From positions 3,628,501 through 3,692,500 of the forward strand of contig NZ_CP014544.1 of assembly GCF_001586255.1 (NCBI RefSeq): DNA of 64,000 nt, in the 5' to 3' direction. The DNA is from Zhongshania aliphaticivorans (GTDB lineage: Bacteria > Pseudomonadota > Gammaproteobacteria > Pseudomonadales > Spongiibacteraceae). Each line of letters begins with the position of its first letter. The first letter of the stretch is position 1. Made by a program: the position numbers and the translations under genes. Below, piece by piece: positions 1-9,019 of the stretch. The notes under the pieces are model-generated. The model worked only from the letters and a program-made list of their open reading frames with translations, ran no database searches and had not been told where the DNA came from.

Positions 1-312
1 CAATTAGGTTATAAACACGTTGTGATTGTTGACAACGGCCAGCTCGCGGTCGATGCCGCCAACGGCAATAATTTCGATTTAATTCTGTTAGATATTCACA
101 TGCCGGTTATGGACGGCTTAAGTGCCGCGAAGGCCATTCGCGAAAATTTGCAGAATGCGACCCCGATGATTGTTGCCGCCTCAGCCGATGTCACCACCGA
201 TGCCCGCAAAGAAGCCAGCGATGCCGGCTTTGACGACTGGCTGCCCAAACCCTTCACCCGAGAATTACTGCAAGCGCTGCTCGAAAAAACCAGCGCGCAG
301 TTAAATAACTAA
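1..312 (+). CDS. Response-regulator receiver domain, C-terminal end of a (hybrid) sensor kinase, partial
   Basis: The reading frame is open from base 1, so the gene begins upstream of the window. About 103 residues are visible. They form most of a CheY-like receiver: the phosphoacceptor Asp lies in the LILLDIHMPVMDG stretch (about residue 31), a Ser/Thr-position Ala-Ala-Ser follows, and the conserved Lys is in WLPKPF near the end. Receivers of this LDIHMPVMDG type usually terminate hybrid histidine kinases, and the missing beta1 Asp-Asp segment must lie upstream. It is followed by a convergent gene. Function as a phosphorelay receiver is firm; the identity of the full protein cannot be seen. 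Confidence 0.85.
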   Translation, partial: QLGYKHVVIVDNGQLAVDAANGNNFDLILLDIHMPVMDGLSAAKAIRENLQNATPMIVAASADVTTDARKEASDAGFDDWLPKPFTRELLQALLEKTSAQLNN

Positions 313-346
313 GACATATGAAGCGCGACGCATTATCGCGCAAAAA

Positions 347-2617
347 TTAAAAGACAAACTTCAAATCAACACCGTAGGTCAGCGGCGCAATTATGCCCAC
401 ATGGTAGGTGCCTAACTCGCCGCCAGTCAATCCGCCGGGCTGCGACACTCGCTCATTGCGCAACAAGTTTTTACCCCACAGCGCAAACTCATAGCTCCCG
501 CTTGGCGTGGTCCACGCCAAGCGGCCATTAAGCAAACTAGTGTCATCACCGTAACCGTTAACGCGATTAAACTTATCGAGATGATCCTCATTGGATTGCT
601 CGACATTTTCTTCATAAATATAATCAACATGCAGCAATAGCAAGCCGTAATCAAACTCCGGCGACCAATCCATCGTCAACGTGTATTCCTGAGGCGCCGT
701 GGCATTCACCTGGTTAGCCTCTTGGAAATTACCGTCTTTATCGTAGTAGGCCGCGCGGCTGGACTCCTGTTCACGATAGGTGTAAATCAAACCAAAGCGC
801 AAATTATCATTAACCAGCCAGTCGGCCGTCAGTTCAATACCCTGAATATCTTCGTCAGTACTAATCACCGTTGGTACCGCGCCATTATCGTCTGGCCCTT
901 TAGACTCTATCGACTCTTGGCGGTCATCAATAACCATTTTAAACAAGGCAATTTGCGTACGTATTTTGTCTTCGAGTAAATCGCCCTTCAGGCCCAACTC
1001 GACGTTTGTTACCACTTCCGGCGCCAGCGGCACTTCGCGGGAGCTGGTGTTCAAGGAGTCGTAGCCCCCCGACTTATAGCCAGTTGAATAACTCACGAAC
1101 GCCATAGCACCTTCGCTAATTTGTGCGTTGGCAACAACACGACCAGTGATTTTGTCCCAGCTAGCACTGCCCTGTTCAAGACCGTCTGAGTTAAAAAAGA
1201 AATTTTCGCCCTGTGCTTGCGACAGCACAAAATCGGTGAGCGGGGCATGCCAGCTAAAGGCCTTTTTATCGTTGCTGTAGCGCAGGCCGGTAATAATATT
1301 CAACCAATCGTTAATGGTGAAATCGAGGTCGGAAAATATGCCATACGTTTCAAAATCGCCCTCGTTGGTCATTGTTTCGGTGACATAGTTGCCCGCGATA
1401 GGACCACCAATCAGTGTATTTAAAACGCCTGCTGGTAGGCCCGTCATCGCCGAGGCTAATTCCACCACCGCGCCATAACTAAAAGTAAGCGCTGTTTGCT
1501 GATAGGTATCTTCTTTGCTGTAGTTAGCACCAAATACTGCGTCAACCCAATCGAGCGATACATTAAATTGCGCTTCAAAATAGGCAATATCGGAATCTTC
1601 AATATTATTGGTATCGACGTAAACTGACTCATCTGCCGTCGCATCTTCATCTTGCAAATTATAGGTTTCAAACGCGCGGTAACTGGCAATCAGGCTCATG
1701 GTAGTGACATCGCTGATGTCGTACCAAAGCTTGCCGGTGATGCCCTGCATATCTCGTGTTTCACCACCATTGATAGCGTCAGTTTCTAATTTACGCTCCG
1801 TCGGGTCAGGGTGGGTTGCGTATTCTTCACTGGTGCTGAGCCGCGCCTGGGGGCCGTTGTCGACGCGGTCAATATCATAGGCCATTTGCAGGGTGAGTCG
1901 GTCGGTGGTTTCCCAGCGCAGCGCCATACGCGCAAATTGATTATTCTGCTCGCCGGGGTCCGGCTTGGCAGGACCGAGCATGTCGAGGACCGCGCCGCGC
2001 TGGTTGTGCATCACATTCATGCGCAGAGCGAGGCTGTCGGTGAGCGGAATATTGCTCATACCCTCAACGCGAAACAAATCGTAGCTACCCAGCTTGGCGG
2101 TCACAAAGCCTTCGCGCTCTTCTAAACTCGGCCCATTGGGAATAAAGTTCACTACCCCAGCGGCGGCATTGCGGCCAAACAGTGTGCCTTGCGGACCCTT
2201 CAGTACTTCTACTCTTTCCATGTCTGAAAATGGCACGGTAATCGCCGCGCGAGGTAAGTACACGCCGTCCAGAAAAGTGGCTACCGAAGGGTCGCCGCCA
2301 GTGCTGATATTCGAGCTTTCAATACCACGAATAATAAAAGACGACTGGGTCATCCCCCCACCACGCACGTCTTCTCCCACTTTCAGGCCGGGAATATAGG
2401 CCTGAATATCCTCCATAGTTAAGGCGCCGGTGTTTTCCAAATCTTGGTTGGTAAAGGTATCAACCGTGACGGGCACCGTCATCGCACTCTGTTCGCGCTT
2501 TTGGGCCGTAACCACCACTTCCTCTAGCGCCAGATTCTTAGCGGCGTGCGCCAAAGGCGCGCCCAGTACTGCCAGCCCGATGGCACAGGCTATGCGACTT
2601 CTACTTTTGGATGTCAT
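347..2617 (-). CDS. TonB-dependent outer-membrane receptor
   Basis: A 756-residue protein with an N-terminal signal peptide ending near AHAAKN, a TonB-box-like segment (EEVVVTAQKRE), a plug domain (residues about 40-160, with the GPQGTLFGRNAAAG plug motif) and a long beta-barrel ending in Phe. These are hallmarks of TonB-dependent receptors of the type that in oligotrophic marine and hydrocarbon-degrading bacteria import organic ligands rather than only iron. The ATG at 2617 is chosen over an upstream start at 2677 because it is followed directly by the signal peptide and has an AGAGAGGAC ribosome site 7-8 bases upstream. It is the last gene of the minus-strand set with cytochromes at 2696-5960, which suggests import of a ligand that is oxidised in the periplasm. 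The substrate is not recognisable. Confidence 0.93.
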   Translation of the reverse strand: MTSKSRSRIACAIGLAVLGAPLAHAAKNLALEEVVVTAQKREQSAMTVPVTVDTFTNQDLENTGALTMEDIQAYIPGLKVGEDVRGGGMTQSSFIIRGIESSNISTGGDPSVATFLDGVYLPRAAITVPFSDMERVEVLKGPQGTLFGRNAAAGVVNFIPNGPSLEEREGFVTAKLGSYDLFRVEGMSNIPLTDSLALRMNVMHNQRGAVLDMLGPAKPDPGEQNNQFARMALRWETTDRLTLQMAYDIDRVDNGPQARLSTSEEYATHPDPTERKLETDAINGGETRDMQGITGKLWYDISDVTTMSLIASYRAFETYNLQDEDATADESVYVDTNNIEDSDIAYFEAQFNVSLDWVDAVFGANYSKEDTYQQTALTFSYGAVVELASAMTGLPAGVLNTLIGGPIAGNYVTETMTNEGDFETYGIFSDLDFTINDWLNIITGLRYSNDKKAFSWHAPLTDFVLSQAQGENFFFNSDGLEQGSASWDKITGRVVANAQISEGAMAFVSYSTGYKSGGYDSLNTSSREVPLAPEVVTNVELGLKGDLLEDKIRTQIALFKMVIDDRQESIESKGPDDNGAVPTVISTDEDIQGIELTADWLVNDNLRFGLIYTYREQESSRAAYYDKDGNFQEANQVNATAPQEYTLTMDWSPEFDYGLLLLHVDYIYEENVEQSNEDHLDKFNRVNGYGDDTSLLNGRLAWTTPSGSYEFALWGKNLLRNERVSQPGGLTGGELGTYHVGIIAPLTYGVDLKFVF

Positions 2618-2695
2618 AAACCGTCCTCTCTCGCTATCAATACTGGCGAGCACCCTTGCGGTGCCCACTGCGCTCACATCAAATACAAGGCAACA

Positions 2696-4090
2696 CTATT
2701 TGGTAACTTTCAACATATACTCAGCCACGTCTTTTCGTAACTCTGGAGACAAATGCCCCTGTGACGGCATAGCTGGGTAGTCAGGGCGCACCTTATGTGG
2801 CTCGGCAATGTAGTCGGCAATACCTTGCGCGTCATTGCGATACAGCGCTTGCACAGCGAGGGTTGGCGGCCCAATCATACGCATATTATAAGCGTGACAA
2901 CCGGCGCAAATACCCTGGTACAGCAGCTTAGTGCGATTGGTAGCCGTCACTGGCTCACTCGGCGCGCCACCGGGAATGCGGTAGCTCAACACATCAGCGG
3001 TGTTCCTGCGCTCGCACTCAGACCATTTCTTTACACCAAAGCTGGTGTAGCGCTCGCGGTTAATAATGCAGTTGTCCTGCTCTTGAGCGGAACCTGGCGT
3101 TGCTAAAATATCCGGGCCGGTGCGACTGAATTGGGTCAGCATAAGGGCTTTAACTTCGGCAACGGGGTCTGCGCCGTTATCGAACATAAGATTGTCGAGA
3201 AACACCAAACGGTCTGGGTTGGGTTCAGATTCTGGGTCGCTGGAAATATCGGTGATAAAGGCCAAATCGGTAATTACGATACCCGCCGTTTTATTGCCCG
3301 AGACAATATTACCTTCGACAATCACATCGTCGGCCGCCATCACCACAATGCCAATCCCCTGCGGCACTTTGGATACAATCGAACCCGGCGCACCAAAGTT
3401 TGGGGTATTATTATTCACCACAAAGTTATTGCGCAAAATCACATCAAAAGTCGTTTTAATTGGCAAGCCTGGCGTAATGAATACGAGCAGACCTGCGGTA
3501 TTGTCGTGAGCGTAATTATTCTCAACTAGGGCGTGGCGGGTGTTTTCAATTTCGATACCGGCAACATTGTCGAATACTTCGTTATGACGAACATCGACGT
3601 TATCGCACATGCCAACATAAATCGCCGCATCTTCAATGCCACTCAAGACGTTGTATTCAATCAAGCCGTTCTTACCAAATTGGGGAAAAATTCCGTACAC
3701 CCCAGTGTCGATGACTTTGTTGTAGCGAATGGTAAAGTTATTACCAGACTGCCCCATAATGGCGTTGCCCTTGTAGTGGGTAATGGTCAGCCACTCCACG
3801 GTAAAGTCATTGCCAGAGTATAGGATCGCGTCATTGCGCTTGCCCTCGCCCTCTAATACCGGCCACTTACCCTCTTCAACGACGCCACGCAGGGTAATAT
3901 TGTCTTTGTCGATATAAACACTTTCTTTATAAGTGCCGGGATAAATGAGTACCACATCGCCCGGACTGGCTTTATTCACCGCGTCCTGAATCGACTCACC
4001 GTCTTTTACCGGAATGTCTGCCGCCCACAGACTTGGCATACTGCACAGCAAGCCCAGACACAGCAGCCCCAATCTAATCGGGTTTTTCAT
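2696..4090 (-). CDS. Exported right-handed beta-helix (NosD/CASH-like) protein fused to a C-terminal cytochrome c domain
   Basis: The 464-residue product has a signal peptide (ending at LWAAD), then about 300 residues of repeated Asn-rich turns such as IRYNKVID, VEYN and VEGNIV, typical of parallel beta-helix proteins of the NosD/TIGR03805 kind. The last 90 residues carry one CAGCH heme-binding motif and a distal Met in AMPSQGHL, so a mono-heme cytochrome c is appended. I recall that TIGR03805-type proteins occur in pairs with c-type cytochromes and have no assigned function; here the cytochrome is fused. The ATG at 4090 follows GGAG at 7 bases and is preferred to the TTG at 4105. It sits 34 bases after the di-heme peroxidase gene, probably co-transcribed. 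Beta-helix plus heme suggests a periplasmic sugar-, polymer- or metal-binding redox protein; this is inference. Confidence 0.82.
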   Translation of the reverse strand: MKNPIRLGLLCLGLLCSMPSLWAADIPVKDGESIQDAVNKASPGDVVLIYPGTYKESVYIDKDNITLRGVVEEGKWPVLEGEGKRNDAILYSGNDFTVEWLTITHYKGNAIMGQSGNNFTIRYNKVIDTGVYGIFPQFGKNGLIEYNVLSGIEDAAIYVGMCDNVDVRHNEVFDNVAGIEIENTRHALVENNYAHDNTAGLLVFITPGLPIKTTFDVILRNNFVVNNNTPNFGAPGSIVSKVPQGIGIVVMAADDVIVEGNIVSGNKTAGIVITDLAFITDISSDPESEPNPDRLVFLDNLMFDNGADPVAEVKALMLTQFSRTGPDILATPGSAQEQDNCIINRERYTSFGVKKWSECERRNTADVLSYRIPGGAPSEPVTATNRTKLLYQGICAGCHAYNMRMIGPPTLAVQALYRNDAQGIADYIAEPHKVRPDYPAMPSQGHLSPELRKDVAEYMLKVTK

Positions 4091-4124
4091 TATTGCACTC
4101 CTCAATTTCCAGGCTCCAAAATAA

Positions 4125-5282
4125 TTAATTCGGCTTCACATCGACAACCGGACGCAAGCCCGACGGCACTGCACTCGGCAGCGGCGGCATAAAACTTTCG
4201 TCGCTTAGGGTTTTTAAAAAGGCGACCAAAACATCGATTTCACGATCAGTTAAATTCGGTTCCCAAATATGCCAATGCAAATTGAGTTTCTCGCCTTCGG
4301 GTACCGCGTGCCCGCGACCACCAGTATAAAATGCCACCGCCTCACGCAGGGTTTCAAAGCGGCCAGAATGCATATAGGGCGCACTGAATTCGATATTGCG
4401 CAGTGTCGGTACTTTAAAACCGCCGCGCTGGGAGGCGTCACCCGTCACCGCCTGCACACCACTGTCAAACGCGTGACCATCCGGTTCGGGAGTGCCCAGT
4501 ATCGCTATTTGCTGGTTGGTAAATGTCGGCGGTGTATGGCATTCCGCGCAGCGCGCGACAAAGGAACGAAATACATTCATACCTTCTATTTCGTCTTTAT
4601 TCAGTACTTCATGCACGCCATTGGCGTATAAATCATAACGGCTATTCAAAGACACCAGCGACGACTCAAAGGCAGTAATGGCGGTATAAATTCGATCTAA
4701 GCTAATCGCGCTATCGCCAAAGGCTTGTTTGAATAAAGCTGGGTACGCAGCACTCTCGTTCAGGCTCTTAAGCAAATGTTCGCGGCTATTGCCCATTTCA
4801 ATTGGAGAATACAGCGGCCCTTCCATTTGCTCTTCAAGCGAACTGGCTCTAGCGTCCCAGAACAAGCGTTTTAAAAAGCCGACATTCCACAAACTTGGGG
4901 CGGAGCGGTGCGCTAGCTGGCCGTTAATTCCGACACTGAGGCCACGACCATCAGCGAAGCCCTTACTGGGCTGATGGCATGAGGAACAGGCTAATGTGCC
5001 GTCACCCGACAACAGCGGGTCAAAAAACATGAGGCGACCCAAGTCAATTTGCTGGGGCGTAAAACCCTCCCGCAATGGCGGCAGGCCTGTTTTCAAACCA
5101 CCCACCCCGGAGTCTTGCAGTGAAGCGTACTCGCCATAAAGACTTTGCAGATAGCAGCGACCTTGCTCAGGCCGAAATCCCGCAGGGCAAACCTCGCTCA
5201 AGCGCCATTCAGCCGCAAGCGAACTTAATACCGGCAGCAACAATAGGCCACTCAGAAGGGCGCGCATCGTCGCTGGCCTCAT
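4125..5282 (-). CDS. Di-heme cytochrome c peroxidase / MauG family protein
   Basis: A 385-residue exported protein with a signal peptide (about residues 1-24). Two c-heme motifs are present: CSSCH at residues 99-103, followed by GFADG, and CAECH in the C-terminal half, followed by TPPTFTN. The order, the FFDPLLSG segment and the NVGFLKRLFWDGR-like segment match the bacterial cytochrome c peroxidase/MauG family. An unusual Cys-containing 45-residue segment (EVCPAGFRPEQGRCYLQS) lies between signal peptide and first heme domain. The ATG at 5282 immediately abuts the TAA of the upstream cytochrome gene (TAAATG), so translation is probably coupled. Family members reduce peroxide or do long-range oxidation of a partner; the neighbouring cytochrome c is the likely electron partner. 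Which activity it has here is unknown. Confidence 0.9.
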   Translation of the reverse strand: MRPATMRALLSGLLLLPVLSSLAAEWRLSEVCPAGFRPEQGRCYLQSLYGEYASLQDSGVGGLKTGLPPLREGFTPQQIDLGRLMFFDPLLSGDGTLACSSCHQPSKGFADGRGLSVGINGQLAHRSAPSLWNVGFLKRLFWDARASSLEEQMEGPLYSPIEMGNSREHLLKSLNESAAYPALFKQAFGDSAISLDRIYTAITAFESSLVSLNSRYDLYANGVHEVLNKDEIEGMNVFRSFVARCAECHTPPTFTNQQIAILGTPEPDGHAFDSGVQAVTGDASQRGGFKVPTLRNIEFSAPYMHSGRFETLREAVAFYTGGRGHAVPEGEKLNLHWHIWEPNLTDREIDVLVAFLKTLSDESFMPPLPSAVPSGLRPVVDVKPN

Positions 5283-5960
5283 TTAGTCTGCCAAACTCTG
5301 TATATACACCACTACATCCTTGGCAACCTCGGCGTCCGGTAAGGTTTTACCCATCATAAACATTTGGTAGCCATAGCGGTCTGACTCATCGCTGCCGCGA
5401 ATTCCTTTGCTGAAGTGATCGAATTGCTGCAACAAATACCAGTCATCGACCCCGGCCAGCGCTGGCGCCTGCAACTTGTCATTGCCCTCCGCATTGGGGC
5501 CGTGGCATGCACCGCAAAGATTAGAATAGTAATCAGCGCCGCGCTTCGCATTGCCTGTCAACGTCGCCGCGGCAGGCTTCGCCTTGAAGCCATCAATATA
5601 AGCTACGACTGATTTCACCGCTGCGTCATCGGGCAGTGTTTTTGCAATCCCCTGCATTTGTGCGCCAAAAGCATCGTCGGGATGACTGCCCCGCACGCCA
5701 GAGCGGAAGCCGAGGAGCTGACGCTCCAGATACCAACTCTGCTGATTAGTTAAAGACGGTGCATTAAGGGCTTTATTACCTTCTCCGTTAGCACCGTGAC
5801 AAGCTGAACACGCGGCATACAAATCCTTCCCTGAGGCGGAACCGCTGCCCTGAAGCGCTGCAACCGCAGCGCTGGCGGCCTGCTCACTATTTGCACTGGG
5901 CGCCGGATCATTGCTGCACGCCACCATGACGACACTAAGAAGCAAAATCGGTAATTTCAT
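5283..5960 (-). CDS. Di-heme cytochrome c (c4-like), probable lipoprotein
   Basis: The 225-residue protein contains two similar cytochrome c domains with CSACHGANGEGN and CGACHGPNAEGN heme motifs, and a distal Met in each half (for example QMQGIAKTLPD and MMGKTLPD). This duplicated class I fold matches cytochrome c4 and related periplasmic electron carriers. The N-terminus (hydrophobic stretch then MVACSN) fits a lipobox with Cys16, so it is probably membrane-anchored. The start is fixed by AAGGAAA about 7 bases before ATG 5960. It is the first gene of the minus-strand set ending with the TonB receptor at 347, and likely shuttles electrons to or from the di-heme peroxidase downstream. Confidence 0.9.
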   Translation of the reverse strand: MKLPILLLSVVMVACSNDPAPSANSEQAASAAVAALQGSGSASGKDLYAACSACHGANGEGNKALNAPSLTNQQSWYLERQLLGFRSGVRGSHPDDAFGAQMQGIAKTLPDDAAVKSVVAYIDGFKAKPAAATLTGNAKRGADYYSNLCGACHGPNAEGNDKLQAPALAGVDDWYLLQQFDHFSKGIRGSDESDRYGYQMFMMGKTLPDAEVAKDVVVYIQSLAD

Positions 5961-6452
5961 GCTTTATTTTCCTTGGAAGACCTAAACTCCGAATACAATC
6001 GATACTCGACCTTAACGACCGGCCACCGCAATGAGACTTATAGCGCGCATCCGCCGACAGCGCATTAGCACCCAAATACTCAAGCCATGATAAGTGTGAA
6101 TTAATTCAGACTAGCCTATGTTTACACCGTCATCAATACGTCAAATGGGGTAATTTCCGGCGTAAAACTGGTGATTTCATCGCCATTTACTGAATTTCAG
6201 CTATTTTGGCGACCAAGACGCAATTGCCCTAAATGAGTAACCCCGCTACGACCCCGCCGAGGACCACCCCATCTAGACACAGGGAGAAACGACCCAAATT
6301 AGCACACAACAAAAACACCACCGCGCCGAGGACACCTTCAAAACGGACTATTTTTCTAGGCCTGCGCAGTCGAAACCACACTTTTTTCATCTTGGTGCAA
6401 GCACTGAAATAAGACTATCTAGGCCACCAAGGAGATGCCCTATATTAGCGCC

Positions 6453-6626
6453 TCTACTCCACGATTTTATAACAACAGCGCAGTGGACCAGCAATGCGCA
6501 AAAAAGCATATATAGCGCCGATATCGCATCTACTCCCCTTCATAAATTTCAGAATTGGCGGAGTAGTTCACATTTCCAAGGTAACCATCACACCTTTAAG
6601 CTAAACCAGCATCAACATCTACTCCC
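6453..6626. repeat. Dispersed TCTACTCC motif, three direct and one inverted copy
   Basis: TCTACTCC occurs at 6453-6460, 6529-6536 and 6618-6625; the last two are part of an identical 11-mer CATCTACTCCC. An inverted CTACTCC (GGAGTAG) lies at 6560-6566. The spacing (76 and 89 bases) is irregular, so this is not a CRISPR array. The motif may bind a regulator or belong to a small RNA, but nothing in the sequence decides that. Confidence 0.4.
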
Positions 6627-6722
6627 AGATTGGCTGTTGGACTCCTCGCCAAGAACAGCGTATTGGTTATGGCGCTTGCCAATTAGCCACGAAATAGCAT
6701 CGGTATTATTTTGGTTGCCGAC

Positions 6723-6836
6723 ATGATTATTGGCGCCTTGTTCACTTTGCTGGCACTACCCTGTGTTTATTTGTGGCTGGCAGATGAACACCAAACTAGG
6801 GTTCTCAGCTCCCATGCAAAAACGGTGTCTGCATAG
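6723..6836 (+). CDS. Possible small membrane protein (37 residues)
   Basis: An ATG at 6723 opens a 37-codon frame ending at TAG 6834-6836. It encodes one hydrophobic helix (MIIGALFTLLALPCVYLWLA) followed by a polar tail. No clear ribosome site precedes the ATG, and there is no homologue I recognise. It could be a small transmembrane protein or chance. Low confidence. Confidence 0.2.
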   Translation: MIIGALFTLLALPCVYLWLADEHQTRVLSSHAKTVSA

Positions 6837-6872
6837 TAAATTAATCGGTATACCGTATTAGTTATAAATAAA

Positions 6873-6895
6873 AACGGGCGCCATTAGCGCCCGTT
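6873..6895. terminator. Rho-independent terminator for the subtilisin-like gene
   Basis: A 9-base perfect stem, AACGGGCGC / GCGCCCGTT, with the loop CATTA. On the minus strand the stem is followed by TTTTATTT, giving a classical terminator 23 bases after the protease stop. The plus side also has a T-rich stretch, so it may act both ways. Confidence 0.85.
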
Positions 6896-6917
6896 CTTTG
6901 TTTATCGATAAACTCGC

Positions 6918-8774
6918 TTAGGGATTATCGGTATACAAAATATACTCCCCAGCCCCGCTATAGGATTTTACCCGCCAGCGGTAGGTGCCTGAATTGCCCG
7001 AGTAACTTACTGTTTCGTCAGAGCTCGCGGTTTCACCACTGGCGACCACCGACCAGCTTTGCACTAAAAAGCCACCGAGCTTTTCTAGGTATAGATCAAA
7101 ATCAGTGCCTGCGGGGCCTTGCAAAAAGCCACGGAACTCGCCGCCATTACTACTAAACCCACTGCTGTTTGGGGTGTAAGTTTGCGCGCCAGAAGCCAAG
7201 GTGCCACTGGTTTGCTCGCACTCGGGGCAAGGCCCGGAACCCGGCAGATCTACTACCACGTTTTGACTTACGCTGTTTTGCTGAGCGGCGTTGTCGTTAA
7301 CGGTGAGCGTAACGCTATAGCTCCCTGCTGCGCCGTAGTTATGACTAGCGGTAACACCACTAGCAACACTACCGTCACCAAAAGCCCACTGGTACTGGGT
7401 AATGCCGTTATCGTCGGTTGAGCCAGCGCCGTCAAAGCTACACGCCAGATCGCTGCAGCTATACGTGAAGTCTGCATTCGGCGGGAAATCAGTAGGTGTG
7501 CCGCCACCACCCGCCGCGACCTGTAGCAGCAAATTCGGTGATCCCGCACCGAGACTACTTAGCTTGCCGTTAACGCCATCGCTTATTAAGCTCGCAAATA
7601 CTGATGCAGGACTTGCCGACGGGTTTTGCGCTAATAGTAATGCTGCAGCGCCAGCGACATGAGGCGCGGCCATCGAGGTACCACTGATGGTGTTGGTGTC
7701 GGTATCGCTCTGATACCACGACGAGGTAATTGCCGAGCCGGGCGCAAAAATATCAACGCAACTGCCTTTGTTTGAAAACGAAGACCGCGCATCATTTGAA
7801 CTGGTAGAACCTACGGTAACAGCTTCTGCAACACGGTTTGGCGAGCCAGTACAGGCATCAGTATTATCATTGCCAGCGGCAACCACAAAAGTCACACCCG
7901 CACTTATCGCGGCGCGCACAGCGGTATCTAAAGCCTCGCTATTGCCACCACCCAAGCTCATATTCGCAACAGCGGGCTTAATATGGTTGCCCGCTACCCA
8001 GTCGATACCGGCAATAACGCCAGAATTACTGCCCGAACCATTACAATCGAGCACCCGTACCGGGTGCAGGGTTGCGCCCTTGGCCACGCCCCAGGTAGTG
8101 CCCGCGCTTGTTCCTGCTACATGACTGCCGTGGCCGTTACAGTCTTCGGTATTCGCTGGATCAGTACTGCCAAACAACACACCACTAGAAACAAAGTTGC
8201 GACCGTTGCCAACTCTACCGCTAAATTCGCTGTGCGATTTACGCATACCCGTGTCAACTATATAAATATGGGCGCCGCTGCCATTGCCATTGTATTGGTA
8301 GCTGCCATCGAGAGGCAGGCTTGGCTGATCCACGCGATCTAGGCCCCAAGTCGCGCCATTTTGAGTTGCAGCGATTGCCACTGTGCGATCTTGCTCAACT
8401 AATTTGACGAGCGGGTTTTGCGCCAACAACGCCGCCGCCTCGGGGCTTAGCTCAGCTACAAAACCACGCAAAGTGTGCTGAAATGTCGTCAACAAATTAC
8501 CGCCAACACTTTCCAGCAAGCTTGAAACTACCTCATCTAAGGGCGCTGGAACTAAGCCCGCAACATCCAATTTATTAAGTAGTACGATGTACTGCCCATC
8601 AATTAACTCGCCAGAACTTAACGCGTCTGAAACCGAGGCTTCGATGGCGCCCGCATTTGCCGTCACGTCATTAACTACTTGCTGTGCATCTACGCCACTA
8701 CCGCCACCGCAAGCAGCTAGTGACAGAAGCATAAACCCACTCATTAAATGCTGTCGATTTAGATTAATACCCAT
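6918..8774 (-). CDS. Secreted subtilisin-like (S8, proteinase K-type) serine protease with PKD and PPC-like domains
   Basis: A 618-residue protein. Residues 1-22 form a lipoprotein signal (LSLAAC, Cys22, followed by GGGSG). Residues about 58-135 resemble the I9 propeptide. The catalytic triad is plain: Asp174 in YIVDTG, His215 in GHGSHVAGT, and Ser367 in SGTSMAAPH, with oxyanion Asn302. A PKD domain (about 430-510; YQWAFGDG) and a C-terminal pre-peptidase-like beta domain (about 520-618, ending in Pro) follow. Such tails aid secretion or substrate binding and may be removed on maturation. It is probably an exported scavenging protease. It is monocistronic and ends at a strong terminator. The ATG at 8774 has only a weak GGGGAT upstream. 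Confidence 0.93.
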   Translation of the reverse strand: MGINLNRQHLMSGFMLLSLAACGGGSGVDAQQVVNDVTANAGAIEASVSDALSSGELIDGQYIVLLNKLDVAGLVPAPLDEVVSSLLESVGGNLLTTFQHTLRGFVAELSPEAAALLAQNPLVKLVEQDRTVAIAATQNGATWGLDRVDQPSLPLDGSYQYNGNGSGAHIYIVDTGMRKSHSEFSGRVGNGRNFVSSGVLFGSTDPANTEDCNGHGSHVAGTSAGTTWGVAKGATLHPVRVLDCNGSGSNSGVIAGIDWVAGNHIKPAVANMSLGGGNSEALDTAVRAAISAGVTFVVAAGNDNTDACTGSPNRVAEAVTVGSTSSNDARSSFSNKGSCVDIFAPGSAITSSWYQSDTDTNTISGTSMAAPHVAGAAALLLAQNPSASPASVFASLISDGVNGKLSSLGAGSPNLLLQVAAGGGGTPTDFPPNADFTYSCSDLACSFDGAGSTDDNGITQYQWAFGDGSVASGVTASHNYGAAGSYSVTLTVNDNAAQQNSVSQNVVVDLPGSGPCPECEQTSGTLASGAQTYTPNSSGFSSNGGEFRGFLQGPAGTDFDLYLEKLGGFLVQSWSVVASGETASSDETVSYSGNSGTYRWRVKSYSGAGEYILYTDNP

Positions 8775-9019
8775 TGGCGAGTCATCCCCTTTTTGATTAA
8801 TTATTTTTGCCGACTAGTGTCAAGGCTAAAGCAAGGGCGACTATAGCGAAATAAGGAAGTAATGACAGTGTAACCAAAGTGATTATAGTGAGTAATAGCC
8901 CGAAGTGTGACCAAGCTCTAATTCAGCAAGTAAAAAGAGCGAGCTCATGCACCATTTTCCGCGCCGAAGGCCATTCGTTAGTCGCTATTACTCACCCAAA
9001 CAATTTCGAGCAACAACAG

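Larger units (their letters stand above)
5961..6917. other. Intergenic region, about 950 bases, mostly unexplained
   Basis: No convincing gene. It contains the promoter region of the minus-strand cytochrome operon at its left end, a set of TCTACTCC repeats (6453-6625), a weak 37-codon frame at 6723-6836, and a strong hairpin terminator at 6873-6895. Size and repeats are more than a simple promoter/terminator gap needs. Confidence 0.5.

Noticed and set aside
1-312. Stand-alone response regulator starting at 22
   Set aside because: The frame is open upstream and the beta1 Asp-Asp part is missing, so it is the end of a larger protein.
6453-6626. CRISPR array
   Set aside because: Repeats are only 8-11 bases, spacing is irregular and one copy is inverted; no cas genes are present.
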